Source: Lichenostomus cassidix (taxonomy: Eukaryota; Chordata; Aves; Passeriformes; Meliphagidae). From it: 64,000 nt of DNA. Positions 10,771 to 23,510 of the stretch are shown one piece after another. Location: positions 62,001 through 126,000 of the forward strand of contig VLJF02000874.1 of NCBI GenBank assembly GCA_008360975.2. Direction: 5' to 3'. A program made the translations under genes and the position numbers. Within the stretch, counting starts at the first letter, position 1; each line of letters opens with the position of its first letter. The notes under the pieces are model-generated. The model did no database searches. It was given only the letters and a program-made list of their open reading frames with translations, and had not been told where the DNA came from.

Positions 10771-11670
10771 TGAAAGGAGCCACAGTGGTTTTGGGTGTTT
10801 GGAGTATGAATGACTTCCAAGCTGTGCCAAAAACATCCCTTGGGGAGTGTTGGTGTGTCCCTGGGAGGTGTTTCTGGGTGGTGGCTGCCAGCAGAGCCAC
10901 AGTGCTGGGCGGGGGGATGCGAGGACCCCCCCCCTGCAGTGAGGGTTGGGTTTCCCACATTAGGCACTGCCACCTCCAGCCCAGGGCCAGGGGGCTGTGG
11001 GACCCTCAGGGAGAACCAGATGGGAGGAACCCTGGGATGTCCAGAGTGAGGAGGGTGGAGAGGGCAATACCAGGACCAGGGGACTGCTGGCAGTCTGGAG
11101 GAGAGGGAGTCTGGAGGTGGGGAACCCTGTGACCCCAAGGACCCCGAAGTGGGGAGCTCAGAGAAGGGTGGAATGCCAGGACTTCTGGAAAATTCAAAAA
11201 CCTGGAGATGGGGAGAGAGGTGACTCCTTGGACACCCACACCCTGAAGCACTGAGGGGAGAAGCGACCCATGGAAACCCCAAAACCCCTAACATCCCTAA
11301 GTGAGGGGACCCTGGAGGAGAGGGACCAGCATGACCCCAAAGTGGGGAGATTGGAGAGGGAGAAATTCAGGGATTCCCAGGACCCACAAAAGCAAAGGGA
11401 GGCTGGGGATCATCTAGATGTAGGAAACCCAATACATGCAGAGCCCCCAGCAGCCAGGATGGGAGGGACCCCCAGAATTTCAAAGTGGAGAGACCAAAGA
11501 AGGGAAGACCTGGGATTGTTTTGGGGGTTTTTTGGGTTATTTTTTTCAAAATTGTAGTGCTCTGGAGGTTTTTATGGACACCAGATGCCCTGTGACTTCT
11601 AGAAATGGACTCGAGCAGGAGGACCTTCAAACCCAACATGCTCACACTTTGTTTTTCCCCTCCAAACCAG
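10771..11670 (+). other. Intron-like upstream sequence of ZNF B
   Basis: This matches the 3' part of the first intron of units C (18890-19450) and D, and inverted the sequence upstream of E (45190-46070). It has G-rich statements such as GGGAGAACCAGATGGGAGG and ends in an acceptor CCTCCAAACCAG at 11670. No first exon like those of C or D is present. Confidence 0.55.
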
Positions 11671-11697
11671 GATTTCCCATTCCCAAACCTTGGCTGC

Positions 11698-12694
11698 ATG
11701 GAGAAGGAGGCTGTGAGGAAGAGGAAGATGCCCCAGGACAGCCAGGCAGGTGAGGAGGAAGTCACTGCCCCTTTCCCCCTCTCTTTTCCTCCATCTTCCA
11801 GCCCAACATCGCCCCTGGCTGCAGGACAACCCTGCTGCTGACACTGTCCTGCCAAGAATGGACTGAGGGGAATCTCCTTCCCCTTTCCTTTTGGCATGTA
11901 GGCAAATCTAAAATCCACTCCTTTTGTTTCCACCCCCAGGCAATGAGCTGGGAATGGAGACCATGGAGGAAAAATCCTCCCTGAAGAACCTCATGGAAGA
12001 GGCTGATTTGAACAGCTCCATGGTGCAGGAATCCAATGGGGAGGAAAAGCCCCGGAGATCTCACACAAGGAGAGGCTCCAAACCAAGCCCAGGGTGCTGT
12101 GAGGAGCAAAGACCCACCCTGTGCCAGGAAATTGGCCAGCAATCGAGCCAGAGCTATGAGCAAATGGCCCATGAGCAGCTTCATACCAGGGAGAAGCCCT
12201 ACAAGTGCTTGGAATGTGGGAAGAGCTTCAGGACAAGCTCTCTCCTGATCTGCCACCAGATGATCCACACTGGGCAACGGCCCTATGAGTGTGGGGAATG
12301 TGGGAAGAGCTTCAGCATGAGCTCCAGGCTGATTGTCCACCAGAGGATCCACACTGGGGAGAGGGCCTACAAGTGTCCCAAGTGTGGGAAGAAGTTTCAG
12401 ACCTCCTCCAATCTCCTCCTCCATGAGTGGATTCACACTGAGGAGAAGCCCTTCCGCTGCCCTGACTGCAGGAAAGGCTTCAAGCAAAACTCCACACTCA
12501 TCACCCACCGGCGCATTCACACCGGGGAGAGACCCTATGAGTGTGGGGAATGTGGGAAGAACTTCAGCCAGAGCTCCTACCTGATCATCCACCAGAGGAT
12601 CCACACTGGGGAGAGGCCCTATGAGTGTCCCGAGTGTGGCAAAGGCTTCACCCAGCGCTCTAGCTTGACCAGACACCAACGGAGCCACCAGTAA
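11698..12694 (+). CDS. C2H2 zinc-finger protein, unit B (two coding exons)
   Basis: This is a predicted nuclear DNA-binding protein. The first coding exon runs from an acceptor at 11670 to 11749, with ATG at 11698 and a GTGAGG donor. The second is 11940-12694, after a CACCCCCAG acceptor. Phase is kept across the join and the product is 268 residues. Residues 1-18 are basic. An acidic LKNLMEEA segment and a Ser/Arg-rich linker follow, then a finger remnant that keeps His-x3-His (HEQLH), then six C2H2 fingers to the C-terminus. Finger linkers are TGERPYE, TGERAYK or TEEKPFR. Finger 1 has Cys-His (LLICHQ) but keeps its zinc ligands. There is no KRAB or SCAN domain. All six fingers look able to bind zinc. 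Regulation is unclear because the GC-rich first exon of C and D is absent. The neighbour on the left is an LTR-like repeat. Confidence 0.82.
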
Positions 12695-13301
12695 GAGAAG
12701 CCCTGCACAAGCCCCAACTGCAGGAAGAGCTTTGTCTTCTGCTCCAGCATTATTACCTAGAGCCTCATGGTTGTACTGCTCTTTGGGAGGGGTGTTTGGT
12801 GTTCGGGAGCTATTCTGGATGATTTGGTGCTTCTGGGGTATTTGGTACAGTTTCTTCCACCATTTTGGTTTTGAAAAGTCAAGAGGATTCATCCTGTATT
12901 TCAAAACTACTAAATTCTACTGGAAAGTATTCAATATTACCCCAAAATGGCTCAATACCTGCCTAAAATGACTCAATTCCACAGCCCCTCAGTGTGGAAT
13001 GACACTGGAAGGGATTGGGCAAAGTGGGATGCAGTTCCAGAGGGGTGAGATGGGCATTGGGTGGGGCAGGATGGGTGCGATGGGAATTGGAGGGGTGGAA
13101 TGGGGGAAATAGGGCTTGGGAAGGGGGCCTTGATGTCCAGGAGGGGTGAGATGTGTTGGGGTGGGGATTGGGAGTGTGGGGCAGGGTCAGGATTGAGACA
13201 GCCAAAGGTTGGGGATGATGAAGGGAGGGGAAACCTGTTCCTGAGTGGGTTTTTGGGTATTATATAACAGGATTATTTCTCATGAGCCTTGAGGCAATAA
13301 A
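12695..13301 (+). other. 3' untranslated region of ZNF B with fossil finger and poly(A) signal
   Basis: Directly after the stop, 12695-12757 still reads as a decayed finger (EKPCTSPNCRKSF) and then a stop. An AATAAA at 13296-13301 sits in a segment conserved in C (20985-20990) and E (43478-43483 on minus), which supports it as the transcript end. Confidence 0.65.
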
Positions 13302-15150
13302 GATAAAGGAGGTTCATTCTTTTGGTGTGGTGCTTTGTGTTGGGATTTGGGGGTTGATTTCTTGTTATTGTTGTTACTATTATTTGTTTGTATTATTTAT
13401 TAGTCTTACACTTCTAAATCCCACCCATTGTTAATAGTGGCTGGATGGCAGCTCACTGGGAAGATTCCCTTCCTTCTCACAGTGGGATTGAGTTGGAGTC
13501 ACTTCCAAGTTGCCAGTGGATTCTAAAGATCCAAAGTCGTGTTTATGGTGGTTTTGGTGTGGTTTGGAGTTGGGGAAGGGTCTCATCCCCTCCCAGAGGT
13601 GATCTGAGCCTGCTCTGCACCACATCTGCACTTGTGGAGCCTCACAGCTGCCCTGCCCTGGGGACATGGCAGGACTCCCTCCTGCCAGGGCTGAGGCTTT
13701 GCATGGCCTCTCATGACCCCTCATGTCCAAAGCTCTGTGCTGGCACTGTCCTGAGCACCAACATCACTGCAGCCCCACGGCCTTTGCTGTCCCCCCGTGT
13801 CCATTCCCTGTCCTCGAGTCCCGCCCGGCTCTGGCAGCAGCAGGAGCCGCAGCGCAGTGGGCGCCAGCCTGGCCCAGCCAGGGCTCCCAGCAGGAGCAGC
13901 AGCAGCATTGGCAGCCCTTCCCAGCTGCTCCTGCCTTGGCTTCCCCAGGGGTTTTTCCAGGGGAATTCTGGAGTACAGCAACAATCACCCACAAACTGGT
14001 CACTGGGGTTAGGCCTTGGCCTTTCTGCTTCCTCCAACCAGCCCAGGCTTCTCTCAGCATTCCAGTTCCCTGCTCAGAGCCTTTGGCTCCCTGCAATCCT
14101 GGCCCCAAGGATCTGCTCTCACGAGTCCCTGGGGAGCCTTTGGCAGTCTCTGCCCTCAGTGGGGCCCAATGATGTTCCAAGGGACTTGGAGTTTTGCTTC
14201 TGACTCCTTGAGCAGCTTCTTCAACCTTCTCTCAGTCCCTGAGGGTCACAGACTCAGCTCCACCTTGGGGTTCATTAAACTACAGAAAGCCCTCAGGAGT
14301 TCTTTGTCTGCCTTCCATCATCTTCAAGTGTTCAGGGCTTGTACAGCTATTGGAGTCAGTTTGGTGTTCTGTTAAGGAGGAAGTTTTCAAAGTGCAACCC
14401 ATGACTTTTCTTTTGAATCAAGGAACTATTTTTTTAGTTTTCCGTTCAGAGAACACATGATAGAAGCATTCCCCAAGTGACTTTGATGCTGAATGTCTCC
14501 TTAGGAGGTCTGGGCACGTAGAAGAATGAGCCCCTTGAGGGCTGACCCTGTTGGGACAACCTGCTCCTCACCCCCAACCTCACCATGGCTGACATTGCTC
14601 ACCTGGCACTGACATCCCTGTTCCCTGCATCACAAACTTGTCCCCTGAGCTCTGCAGCTGGCTGTCCCAGCCCATTGCTCCATGTCCCACCTGCTCTCCT
14701 CAGGGCTCTGCCTGCACACAGGCCCAGGAGAAGTTTTCCTGTTTGTGAGGAAAGAATGGAAAAGCCTGAGCAGGTTTCCTAAACAACAAACCCCACTCAG
14801 GAACCACATGCTCAGTACAGGCTGCCTCTGATGATGTCACCTTTCTACCAGGGACAATGTGACCAGAAGTGATCTCTGTAAGCAGAATTCTCTGTATCTT
14901 GAAGCAGAATTCTCTGTCCCTGTCCTTTCCCTTGATCTCAGTTGCAGATGGAAGCTGCTGGTGCCATTCTCACCTTTAACCCCTCTTTTGAATACAAACA
15001 GATGTTGAATACAAACAGGTGTGTTAAGCAGGTGTTGCTCAATGTTTATGCAAAGCTTTTGTGTTCCCAATGGAATCACAGAGATCATTGTGACACTTTG
15101 GGGCCACATGGAACCATGGAACCATAAATAAATAGAGGAAAACATCTCAG
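13302..15150 (+). repeat. Duplicated 3' block, copy downstream of ZNF B
   Basis: This is near-identical to 20995-22830 (downstream of C) and, inverted, to 39945-41030 plus 42775-43470 (downstream of E). Reading frames in it (for example 13445-14203 and 14585-14782) are shared by the copies but have no family features, so I treat the block as noncoding. Bases 15085-15125 hold a single unit of the 40-bp minisatellite. Confidence 0.7.
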
Positions 15151-15622
15151 ATTGTTTCTTTACATTTTCATTTCACTTCTTGAAAGCTGTTTCAGTTTTC
15201 CAGGAATCTTCTCCACAGTCCTGTTTGCTCTTTTCAAGAACCTTTCCTGGAGGGAATGAATTGCAGGAATTATTGGGCTGCACTGGCCCTGGCCGGGTGC
15301 CTGGTGCCACCAAAGCTGCTCTGTCACTCTCCTCACAGGTGCAGGACACAGAACCCAGGAGGAAAGGCTCATGGGCTGGGATAAGGGCAGGGAGAGGTCA
15401 CTCACTGGTCACTGTCCGGGGCACAACAGACACAAGTTAGGGAAATTAATGGAATTGATTTCTAAGGAAATCACAGTATGAGAAGGAGAACTAAAACAAA
15501 CCCTAACAAAACAGTTTCCCCACTCCTTCCTCCTTCCCAGGCTCCCAGCCTCCACCTGCAGTCCCTCCTCTGCTTTCTCTGCAATTGGAAATTTGTCACC
15601 AGCCACAAACTTTGCTTTAGCC
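15151..15622. repeat. Mixed repeat segment
   Basis: Bases 15150-15255 resemble 41805-41910 (GATTGTTTCTTT..CATTTTC core). Bases 15350-15560 are the inverted copy of 5390-5640. No gene is seen. Confidence 0.45.
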
Positions 15623-16165
15623 TCATCTCAGGATCTCTTCCTGCAGAGGAAGAACTTTCTCCAGCAGAGATTTAGAGTGTGACAGCCTTTGAGGCTTAGG
15701 GTGTTTCTCCTGCAGCTCCTTGTAGATCTCCTCTTCCCGTGCTGGTTCTCCTGAACCACAGAACTCTGCCAGCTGCAGCTTTGCAAACATCAGGTCAAAG
15801 TCTGGATGTTCCTCAACAATTTGCTCAAGGAACTTGGGGGCTGCATCCAATGCATTCTTCTTGTCTTCCCCCTTTGCATGGAGCCAGTGGATCTGCTGGC
15901 CCCTGGCCAGGGCCTGGCAGAGCAGGTGGAACCTGGGTCCTGCTGCAGGAGCTGGGGGAGCTCCAGGACTCGCTCTGGCCGCTGGGGCAGCCACAACACA
16001 AGCCGTTGCCAGCCAGGAGCCGAGGGCTCCGTGTGGCTCTGCAGGACCTTGTCCCTGGGGCTCGTCTGGATCAGCGCGGGCAGCTGGGCTGCACTTGGCT
16101 TCCTTTGTGTCCCTGCTTCCCCTGGGACAGCAGCTGCCCAGCGCCGAGGGGACAGCAATGGCACC
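15623..16165 (-). pseudogene. Unrecognised coding remnant with a frameshift
   Basis: On the minus strand the last 110 codons (15623-15950) read like a real globular, helical protein, rich in Glu, Lys and Leu: examples are KFLEQIVEEHPDFDLMFAKL and REEEIYKELQEKHP. They end in a normal stop. Upstream, the protein-like reading (RLVLWLPQRPERVLELPQLLQQDP) lies in a different frame, with the shift near 15935-15950. The helical pattern is loosely like tetratricopeptide repeats, but I cannot assign a family. The region is GC-richer towards 16200, where it meets the ZNF C promoter. It could also be a last exon with an intron near the shift, although I see no good acceptor there. Confidence 0.4.
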
Positions 16166-16279
16166 GGGGCAGTTTGGGGTGAGGTTCAGTGTCTGTGCCT
16201 GGCATGAATCCCAAATCCTTGCCGAAGGAGCAGAGAGTGCTGACAGAGCACAGGATGCTCTGCTGAGCACGGGATGGCC

Positions 16280-16885
16280 CCAGGGTGGACAGCTCCGGAC
16301 TGGTGCTGCCAGTGCCGCGCGGGGCGGGGCCGCTTTGGGGACCCCCCAGGGCAGAGCGCTTTGGGCTGCTTTGGGGCTCTGGGCACCTGCAAAACCGGCG
16401 CTGGGCACCGCAAGAGCGTGTGGGGGCAGCTGGGGCCCTACTGGTGGCACTGGTGGCGCTGGGAGTCCCCCCGGCTCTGGGGTGAGCGGGAAGGGAGGGA
16501 GAGAGGTGGTGGGAAAAATGAGAAGAGGGGAGGAAATGTGGGTTTGAATATCCCAAACCATCGCACTGTCCCGGCTCCATTCCCGACCTTCCCACGGGCT
16601 TGATGGACTTCGGGGAATGGGGAAAGAGGAGGAGGGGGGAGGGAAGAGAAGGAGGGAGGAAGGAGGAGCGTGGGAAGAGATGGTAGTAGGAGGAGCAGGA
16701 GAAGGGATTGGGGAAAGGAGGAGAAGGAGGTGGGATTAGGGCGGAGAAGGAGGAGGAGCGACAGAGGGGGAGGAGCGGGAGGAAGTGGAGGGAAAAAGGA
16801 CAAAGGAGGATCGGGCAGGAGCCACGCGGTCTGGGATTCCCTGAATTCACAGCCCCCCTGGACCATCGCCGCCCCCATCCCGCAG
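16280..16885 (+). promoter_or_regulatory. GC-rich promoter and noncoding first exon of ZNF C
   Basis: A strongly GC-rich block with many CpGs (16300-16480) is followed by a purine tract (16615-16800) of GGA and GAGG runs. It ends at CCCCATCCCGCAG|GTGAGC, with the exon end at 16885. The same arrangement ends at 30559 upstream of D. The donor faces the C coding exons about 2.6 kb away. The exact start site cannot be seen. Long proline-rich frames on the minus strand here are composition shadows. Confidence 0.6.
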
Positions 16886-17384
16886 GTGAGCGGGGAGGGG
16901 GAGCTCGCCCCAAATATCTGTAGGGGATCCCTGGGTTTGGGGTTTTTTGTGGGGGTGTTTGGAGTTTTCGGGACTCCAAAGCTGAGCCGCAGATGCCCCT
17001 CGGGGGGACATGGGGGGTTCCCCGGGAGGTGTTTTTGGGGGTCCCGGTGGCGGTGCCGGCAGAGCCCCGATGGGGGGCGGGGGGATGCGGGTCTCCCCGC
17101 AGTGGGGGTTGGGCTCTGCCCGGGCCCTCCAAGCTCTGCCTGGGGCCACGTGGTGACCGCGCCGGACCGGGGCGGGATTGGGGACACACCGGTTTTGGGG
17201 ACCTGCGGGAGCCGCGGCTTCTCTTCAGAGCTCCAGGGAGAGGAGACCCCCAGGAGCCCGGAGCGGGGAGTCTGCGAGGGGTAATGCCTGGGATTGCTGG
17301 GACACCCGGCAGGGGAATCTGGGGGCTGGAGGGGCGGGATGGCCGGGAAAGGGGTTCAGAACTCCTGGGTCCTGCAAGTGGCTG
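16886..17384 (+). other. First intron of ZNF C, 5' part
   Basis: This begins with GTGAGCGGGGAGGGGGAGCTC, which is shared with the introns after 29553 and 30559. It has G-rich runs but no coding signal. Confidence 0.5.
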
Positions 17385-18840
17385 CTCCCAGTATGAGCCC
17401 AGTTGCCCCCCTGGCCCCATGTGGTTCCAGTTTCCTCCTCACTCCCAGTATGATCCTGCTTACTTCCTCACTCCCTCTAGGATCTCTGTTGCTCCCAGTA
17501 TAAACCCAGTCACTCCCAGTCATTCCCTATTATGATGCAATTTGCTCCCAGCACGGTCCCAGTTGCTCCAAGTTCCTCCCTCTTTTGCCCAGTGTGTCCC
17601 AAGTTCTCCCAGCTGCTGCTAGCATAGTCGCAGTCACTCCCAGTACTGTGGAGTACATTATACTGGACTCATCATATCCCAGGATGAGTCCAGTATGATT
17701 CCAGTCTCTCCCTGCAGCGCCCCAGTCACTCCCACTTGCCCCCACTTGCCCCCAGTATGGTCACAGTTCCCCCCCAGCACATTCCCAGTTAGTCCCAGTA
17801 TGGTCCCAGCCACCACCTGCATGGTCTCCCACACTCCCAGTACATCCCAGTTGCCCTGAACATTCTCATAGTCATTCCCAGGCACTCCCAGTTACCTCAG
17901 CATGGTTCAGTTGCCCCCAGGATTATCCCAGTCACTGCCAGTACATCCCAGTTGTCAGCATGCACCTTGTCATTCCCAATTGCTCCCAGTGTATCCCCAG
18001 TTGGCTCTCAGCCTGGGCCTAGTAGCTCTCAGTAAACCCCAGTCAGAGTCTATTGACATGCACTATAATCCCAGTATGATCCCAGTCCCTCCCAGTATGA
18101 TGGCAGTGGCCCCCAGTGGGATCCCAGTTGCTCCCTGTCAATGCCATCATGACCCCAGTAGCCTCCAGTGTGTTCCCCATGTCTCCCTGTCTCTCCCAGT
18201 ATATCCCAGTTGCCCCCAGCATGCTTGCAGTCATTCCCACTTCCTCCCAATTGCCTTCAGCATGATTCCAGTTGCCCACAGCCACTCCCAGTCAATCCCA
18301 GTAAGATTCCAGTCATCCTGAGTGTGATCCCAGTGTCCCCCAGCATGAGGCCAGCTGCTTCCACTCTGATCCCAGTATGATCCCTGTTGCCCCAGCATAG
18401 TTCCAGTTGTTCCCAGTTTCTCCCAGTATGATCCCACTTGCCCCCAGTGGCCCCTGGTATAGTTCCAGTCCTTCTCAACAGGTTCCCAGTCATGCCCAGT
18501 ATGTCCCCAGACACTCTCACTTGCTCCCAGTTGCCCCCAGCATGGTCCCAACTGTTCCCGGTGTGATTCCAGTCTGCCCAGTTTGGTTACAGACACTCCC
18601 AGTATATCACAGGGTCCCTCAGCATGCTCATAGTCATTCCCAGGCACTCCCAGCTGCCCCAATAAGGTTCTAGTTCCCTCAGAATAATCCCAGTCTTTCC
18701 CAGTTACTCCCAGTTGCCTCCAGCATGACCCCAGTTTCAGTCAGTGTCCCAAAGTGTTGTCCCAGGTACTCCCAGTATGATTCCAGTTGCTCCCAATGTG
18801 TCCACAGTTTCCTCCCAACATGGGCCCAGTAATCCTCAGT
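17385..18840 (+). repeat. CCCAGT minisatellite in the first intron of ZNF C
   Basis: About 1.45 kb of imperfect units mix CCCAGTATGATCCCAGTTGCC and CCAGCATGGTCCCAGT motifs. The basic period is about 12-18 bases, with higher-order variation. Frames on the minus strand rich in Trp, Gly and Asp come from the repeat. Confidence 0.85.
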
Positions 18841-19453
18841 CAGGTTACACAAATGCCCCTCGGGAAAACATCGGTGAGTCCCCAGGAGGTGTTTTTGGGG
18901 GGTCTCAGTGGTGGTGCTGGCAGAGCCCTGGCAGGGGGTGGGGAGATGAGGATGCCCCCAATGGTGGGGGTTGGGCTCTGCCTGGGGTGACATGGGGACC
19001 ATGTGGGACCAGTGGGGGATGTGGGACACTGGTTTTTGGGAGCTCCAGGAGAACCGTGGGAGGGGAGAAAGGAGAGGGGCAATAGTGGAGCTGGGGGACC
19101 CCTGGCAGCCTGGAGGGGGGACCCCTGGGACCCTGAAATAGGGACCACAAGAGGGGGGATCCCAAGGAGCCCCAGCAGCCTGGAGAAAGAGACAGTGGAG
19201 AGGGAATCCTTGGGATCCCCAAAAACCTTGGCTCCCCTAAGCAGGACCCTAGAGAGAGGAGACCCTCAGAACCACAATGTGGGTAACTTGGAGAAGGGGA
19301 ACCCCTGGGATTCCTGGGTCCCCCAGCAGTCTTGGGAGAGTGGGGATGCTGGAGAGTGGGGACCCCCACTACACACAGGACCCTTGCACAGACAGGGGGA
19401 GGCTGTGTCCTTCAAACACAATGGAGTCACCCCTTGTTTTCCCCCCAAACCAG
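18841..19453 (+). other. First intron of ZNF C, 3' part
   Basis: This matches 10860-11670 and, inverted, 45190-45990. It also partly repeats 16990-17130 (GGTGTTTTTGGGGG, then GTGCTGGCAGAGCCC), so the intron carries an internal duplication separated by the minisatellite. It ends in an acceptor CCAAACCAG at 19453. Confidence 0.5.
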
Positions 19454-19480
19454 GATTTCCCATTCCCAAACTTTGGCTGC

Positions 19481-20391
<911 letters not shown>

Positions 20392-20990
20392 GAGAAGCCC
20401 TGCACAAGCCCCAACTGCAGCTTTTTCTTCTGCTCCAGCCTTATTACCTAAAGCCTTATGGTTTTACTGCTATTTGGGAGAAGTGTTTGGTGTTGGGGAG
20501 CTATTCCGGATTATTTGGTGCTTCTGGGGTATTTGGTACAGCTTCTTTCTCCATTTTGTGTTTGAAAAGCTAAGAGGGTTCATCCAGTACCTCAAAACTA
20601 CTTGATTCCACTGAAAAGTACTCAATGTTACCCCAAAATGGCTCAATCCCTGCCCAAAATAACTCAATTCCACAGCCCCTCAGGGTGGGATGGCATAGGA
20701 AGGAGATTGGGCAGAGTGGGATGCAGTTCCGGTGGAGTGAGATGGGCATTGGGTGGGGCAGGATGGGTGGGATGGGAATTGGAGGGGTGGAATGGGGGAA
20801 ATAGGGCTTGGGAAGGGGGTCTTGATGTCCAGGAGGGGTGAGATGGGTTGGGGTGGGGATTGGGACTGTGGGGCAGGGTCAGGATTGAGACAGCCAAAGG
20901 GTGGGGTGATGAAGGGAGGGGAAGCCTGTTCCTGAGTGGGTTTTTGGGTATTATATAACGATTATTTCTCATGAGCCTTGAGGCAATAAA
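20392..20990 (+). other. 3' region of ZNF C with fossil finger and poly(A) signal
   Basis: This parallels 12695-13301. The fossil finger follows the stop, with a small deletion (AACTGCAGCTTTTTC). AATAAA is at 20985-20990. Confidence 0.65.
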
Positions 20991-22769
20991 GAAAAAGGAG
21001 GTTCATCCTTTTGGTGTGGTGCTGTGTGTTGGCATTTGGGGCTTCATTTCTTGTTACTGTTGTTACTATTATTTGTTTGTATTATTTATTAGTGTTATAC
21101 TTCTAAATCCCACCCATTGTTAATAGTGGCTGGATAGCAGCTCACTAGGAAGATTCCCTTCTTTCTCGCAGTGGGATTGAGCTGTATGGTCACTTCCAAG
21201 TTGCCAGTGGCTTCTAAAGATGCAAAGTCCTATTTATGGTGGTTTTGGTGTGGTTTGGAGCTGGGGAAGGGTCTCATCCCCTCCCAGAGGTGCTCTGAGC
21301 CTGCTCTGCACCACATCTGCACTTGTGGCACCTCACAGCTGCCCTGCCCTGGGGACATGGCAGGACTCCCTCCTGCCAGGGCTGAAGCTTTGCATGGCCT
21401 CTCATGACCCCTCATGTCCAAAGCTCTGTGCTGGCACTGTCCTGAGTGCCAACATCACTGCAGCCCCACGGCCTTTGCTGTCCCCCCGTGTCCATTCCCT
21501 GTCCCTGAGTCCCGCCCGGCTCTGGCAGCAGCAGGAGTCGCAGCGCAGTGGGCGCCAGCCTGGCCCAGCCGGGGCTCCCAGCAGGAGCAGCAGCAGCATT
21601 GGCAGCCCTTCCCAGCTGCTCCTGCCTTGGCTTCCCCAGGGGTTTTTCCAGGGGAATTCTGGAGTACAGCAACAATCCCCCACAAACTGGTCACTGGGCT
21701 CAGCCCTTGGCCTTTCTCCTTCCTCTAACCAGCCCAGGCTTCTCTCAGCATTCCAGTTCCCTGCTCAGAGCCTTTGGCTCCCTGCAATCCTGGCCCCAAG
21801 GATCTGCTCTCACGAGTCCCTGGGGAGCCTTTGGTAGTCCCTGCCTTCAGTGGCGGCCAATGATGCTCCAAGGGACTTGGAATTTTGTTTCTGACTCCTT
21901 GAGCAGCTTCTTCAACCTTCTCTCAGTCCCTGAGGGTCACAGACTCAGCTCCACCTTGAGGTTCATTAAACTACAGAAAGCCCTCAGGAGTTCTTTGTCT
22001 GCCTTCCATCGTCTTCAAGTGTTCAGGGCTTGTACAGCTATTGGAGTCAGTTTGGTGTTCTTTTAAAGAGGAAGTTTTCAAAGTGCACCCATGACTTTTC
22101 TTGAATGTCAAGGAAATATTTTTTTATTTTTCCGTTCCGAGAAGACGTGATAGAAGCATTCCCCAAGTGACTTTGATGCTGAATGTCTCCTCAGGAGGTC
22201 TGGGCATGTAGAAGAATGAGCCCCTTGAGGGCTGACCCTGTTGGGACAACCTGCTCCTCACCCCCAACCTCGCCATGGCTGACATTGCCCACCTGGCACT
22301 GACATCCCTGTTCCCTGCATCACAAACTTGTCCCCTGAGCTCTGCAGCTGGCTGTCCCAGCCCATTGCTCCATGTCCCACCTGCTCTCCTCAGGGCTCTG
22401 CCTGCACACAGGCCCAGGAGAAGTTTTCCTGTTTGTGAGGAAAGAATGGAAAAGCCTGAGCAGGTTTCCTAAACAACAAACCCCACTCAGGAACCACATG
22501 CTCAGTACAGGCTGCCTCTGATGATGTCACCTTTCTACCAGGGACAATGTGGCCAAAAGTGATCTCTGTAAGCAGAATTCTCTGTATCTTGAAGCACAAT
22601 TCTCTGTCCCTGTTCTTTCCCTTGATCTCAGTTACAGATGGAAGTTTTTGGTGCCATTCTCACCTTTAACCCCTCTTTTGAATACAAACAGATGTTGAAT
22701 ACAAACAGGTGTGTTAAGCAGGTGTTGTTCAATGTTTATGCAAAGCTTTTGTTTTCCCAATGGAATCAC
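20991..22769 (+). repeat. Duplicated 3' block, copy downstream of ZNF C
   Basis: This is collinear with 13302-15090 and, inverted, with the block downstream of E. Single-base differences and small indels are spread evenly. No coding family is recognised. Confidence 0.7.
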
Positions 22770-23035
22770 AGAGATCATTGTGACACTTTGGGGCCATGTG
22801 GAACCATGGAGACCAAAGTGACACTGCAGGGCCTCATGGATGAAGGGAGACCACTGTGACTGTGTGGCACCTCATGGAACCAAGGGGTCATTGTGACACA
22901 GTGGGGCCTCATGGAACCCAGGAGTGCATTGTGACACTGCAGAACCTCATGGAATGAAGGGGACACTGTGACACTGTGGGGCCTCGTTGGAACTCAGGAG
23001 ACCATTGGTGACAGAACAGGAGCTCATGGAAAGGG
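22770..23035 (+). repeat. Approximately 40-bp minisatellite, array 2
   Basis: About seven units of the CATTGTGACACT family. Bases 22865-23020 closely resemble 3690-3840, so the array was copied with its flank. Confidence 0.8.
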
Positions 23036-23510
23036 GAGAGCCAGGCCCAGGGGACATGGCTGCAATGGTGATGGCTGTGAGGTCACTGCCACTGCAGCAG
23101 ACTGCTTGGCCCTCAGCAGAGATTCTGGCCAGAAGCACTGTGAGGTCATCCAGCACATCAGAGAACCCACACAACAGGAATTCCATCCTTGGGGAGAGGA
23201 GGGGTTTCACTATAGCAGGTTGCACAAAGCTCCTGTCCTTGGACAATTGCTGGGATGAGGCATCAACTTCACTGGAAAAACAGTTGATGTTTTGTGACAA
23301 TCTCATTATAAAATATTCCTTCCTTATAACAAATCTAAATCCACTCTCATTTAGTTTAAAGATATTAACTCTTCTTCTGTCACTGCAACCTTTGGGAAAA
23401 AATGACACTCCATTTTCCTTGCAATTTGACTAATATTTTTCCTTTCTCAAAACCTTGGAGAGGACTCAAAAATCTCCCTACATGGGGTTTGGAGGCCTCA
23501 TCACATAAGC
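23036..23510. other. Unassigned sequence between two minisatellites
   Basis: I see no gene or named repeat. Frames at 22987-23433 and 22947-23408 lack any domain and overlap on opposite strands. Confidence 0.3.

Noticed and set aside
11762..12904. 380-codon frame on minus
   Set aside because: Antisense shadow of ZNF B exon 2 and its 3' region.
13445..14203. 252-codon frame in the duplicated 3' block
   Set aside because: The frames in the three copies differ in length and content and carry no recognised domain. The block is better explained as noncoding duplication.
15623..16165. IFIT or other TPR family assignment
   Set aside because: The helical pattern is suggestive, but I could not identify signature residues, so no family name is given.
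16071..17420. 449-codon frame on minus
   Set aside because: It is proline-, serine- and arginine-rich and caused by the GC-rich, purine-rich promoter of ZNF C. It has no domain.
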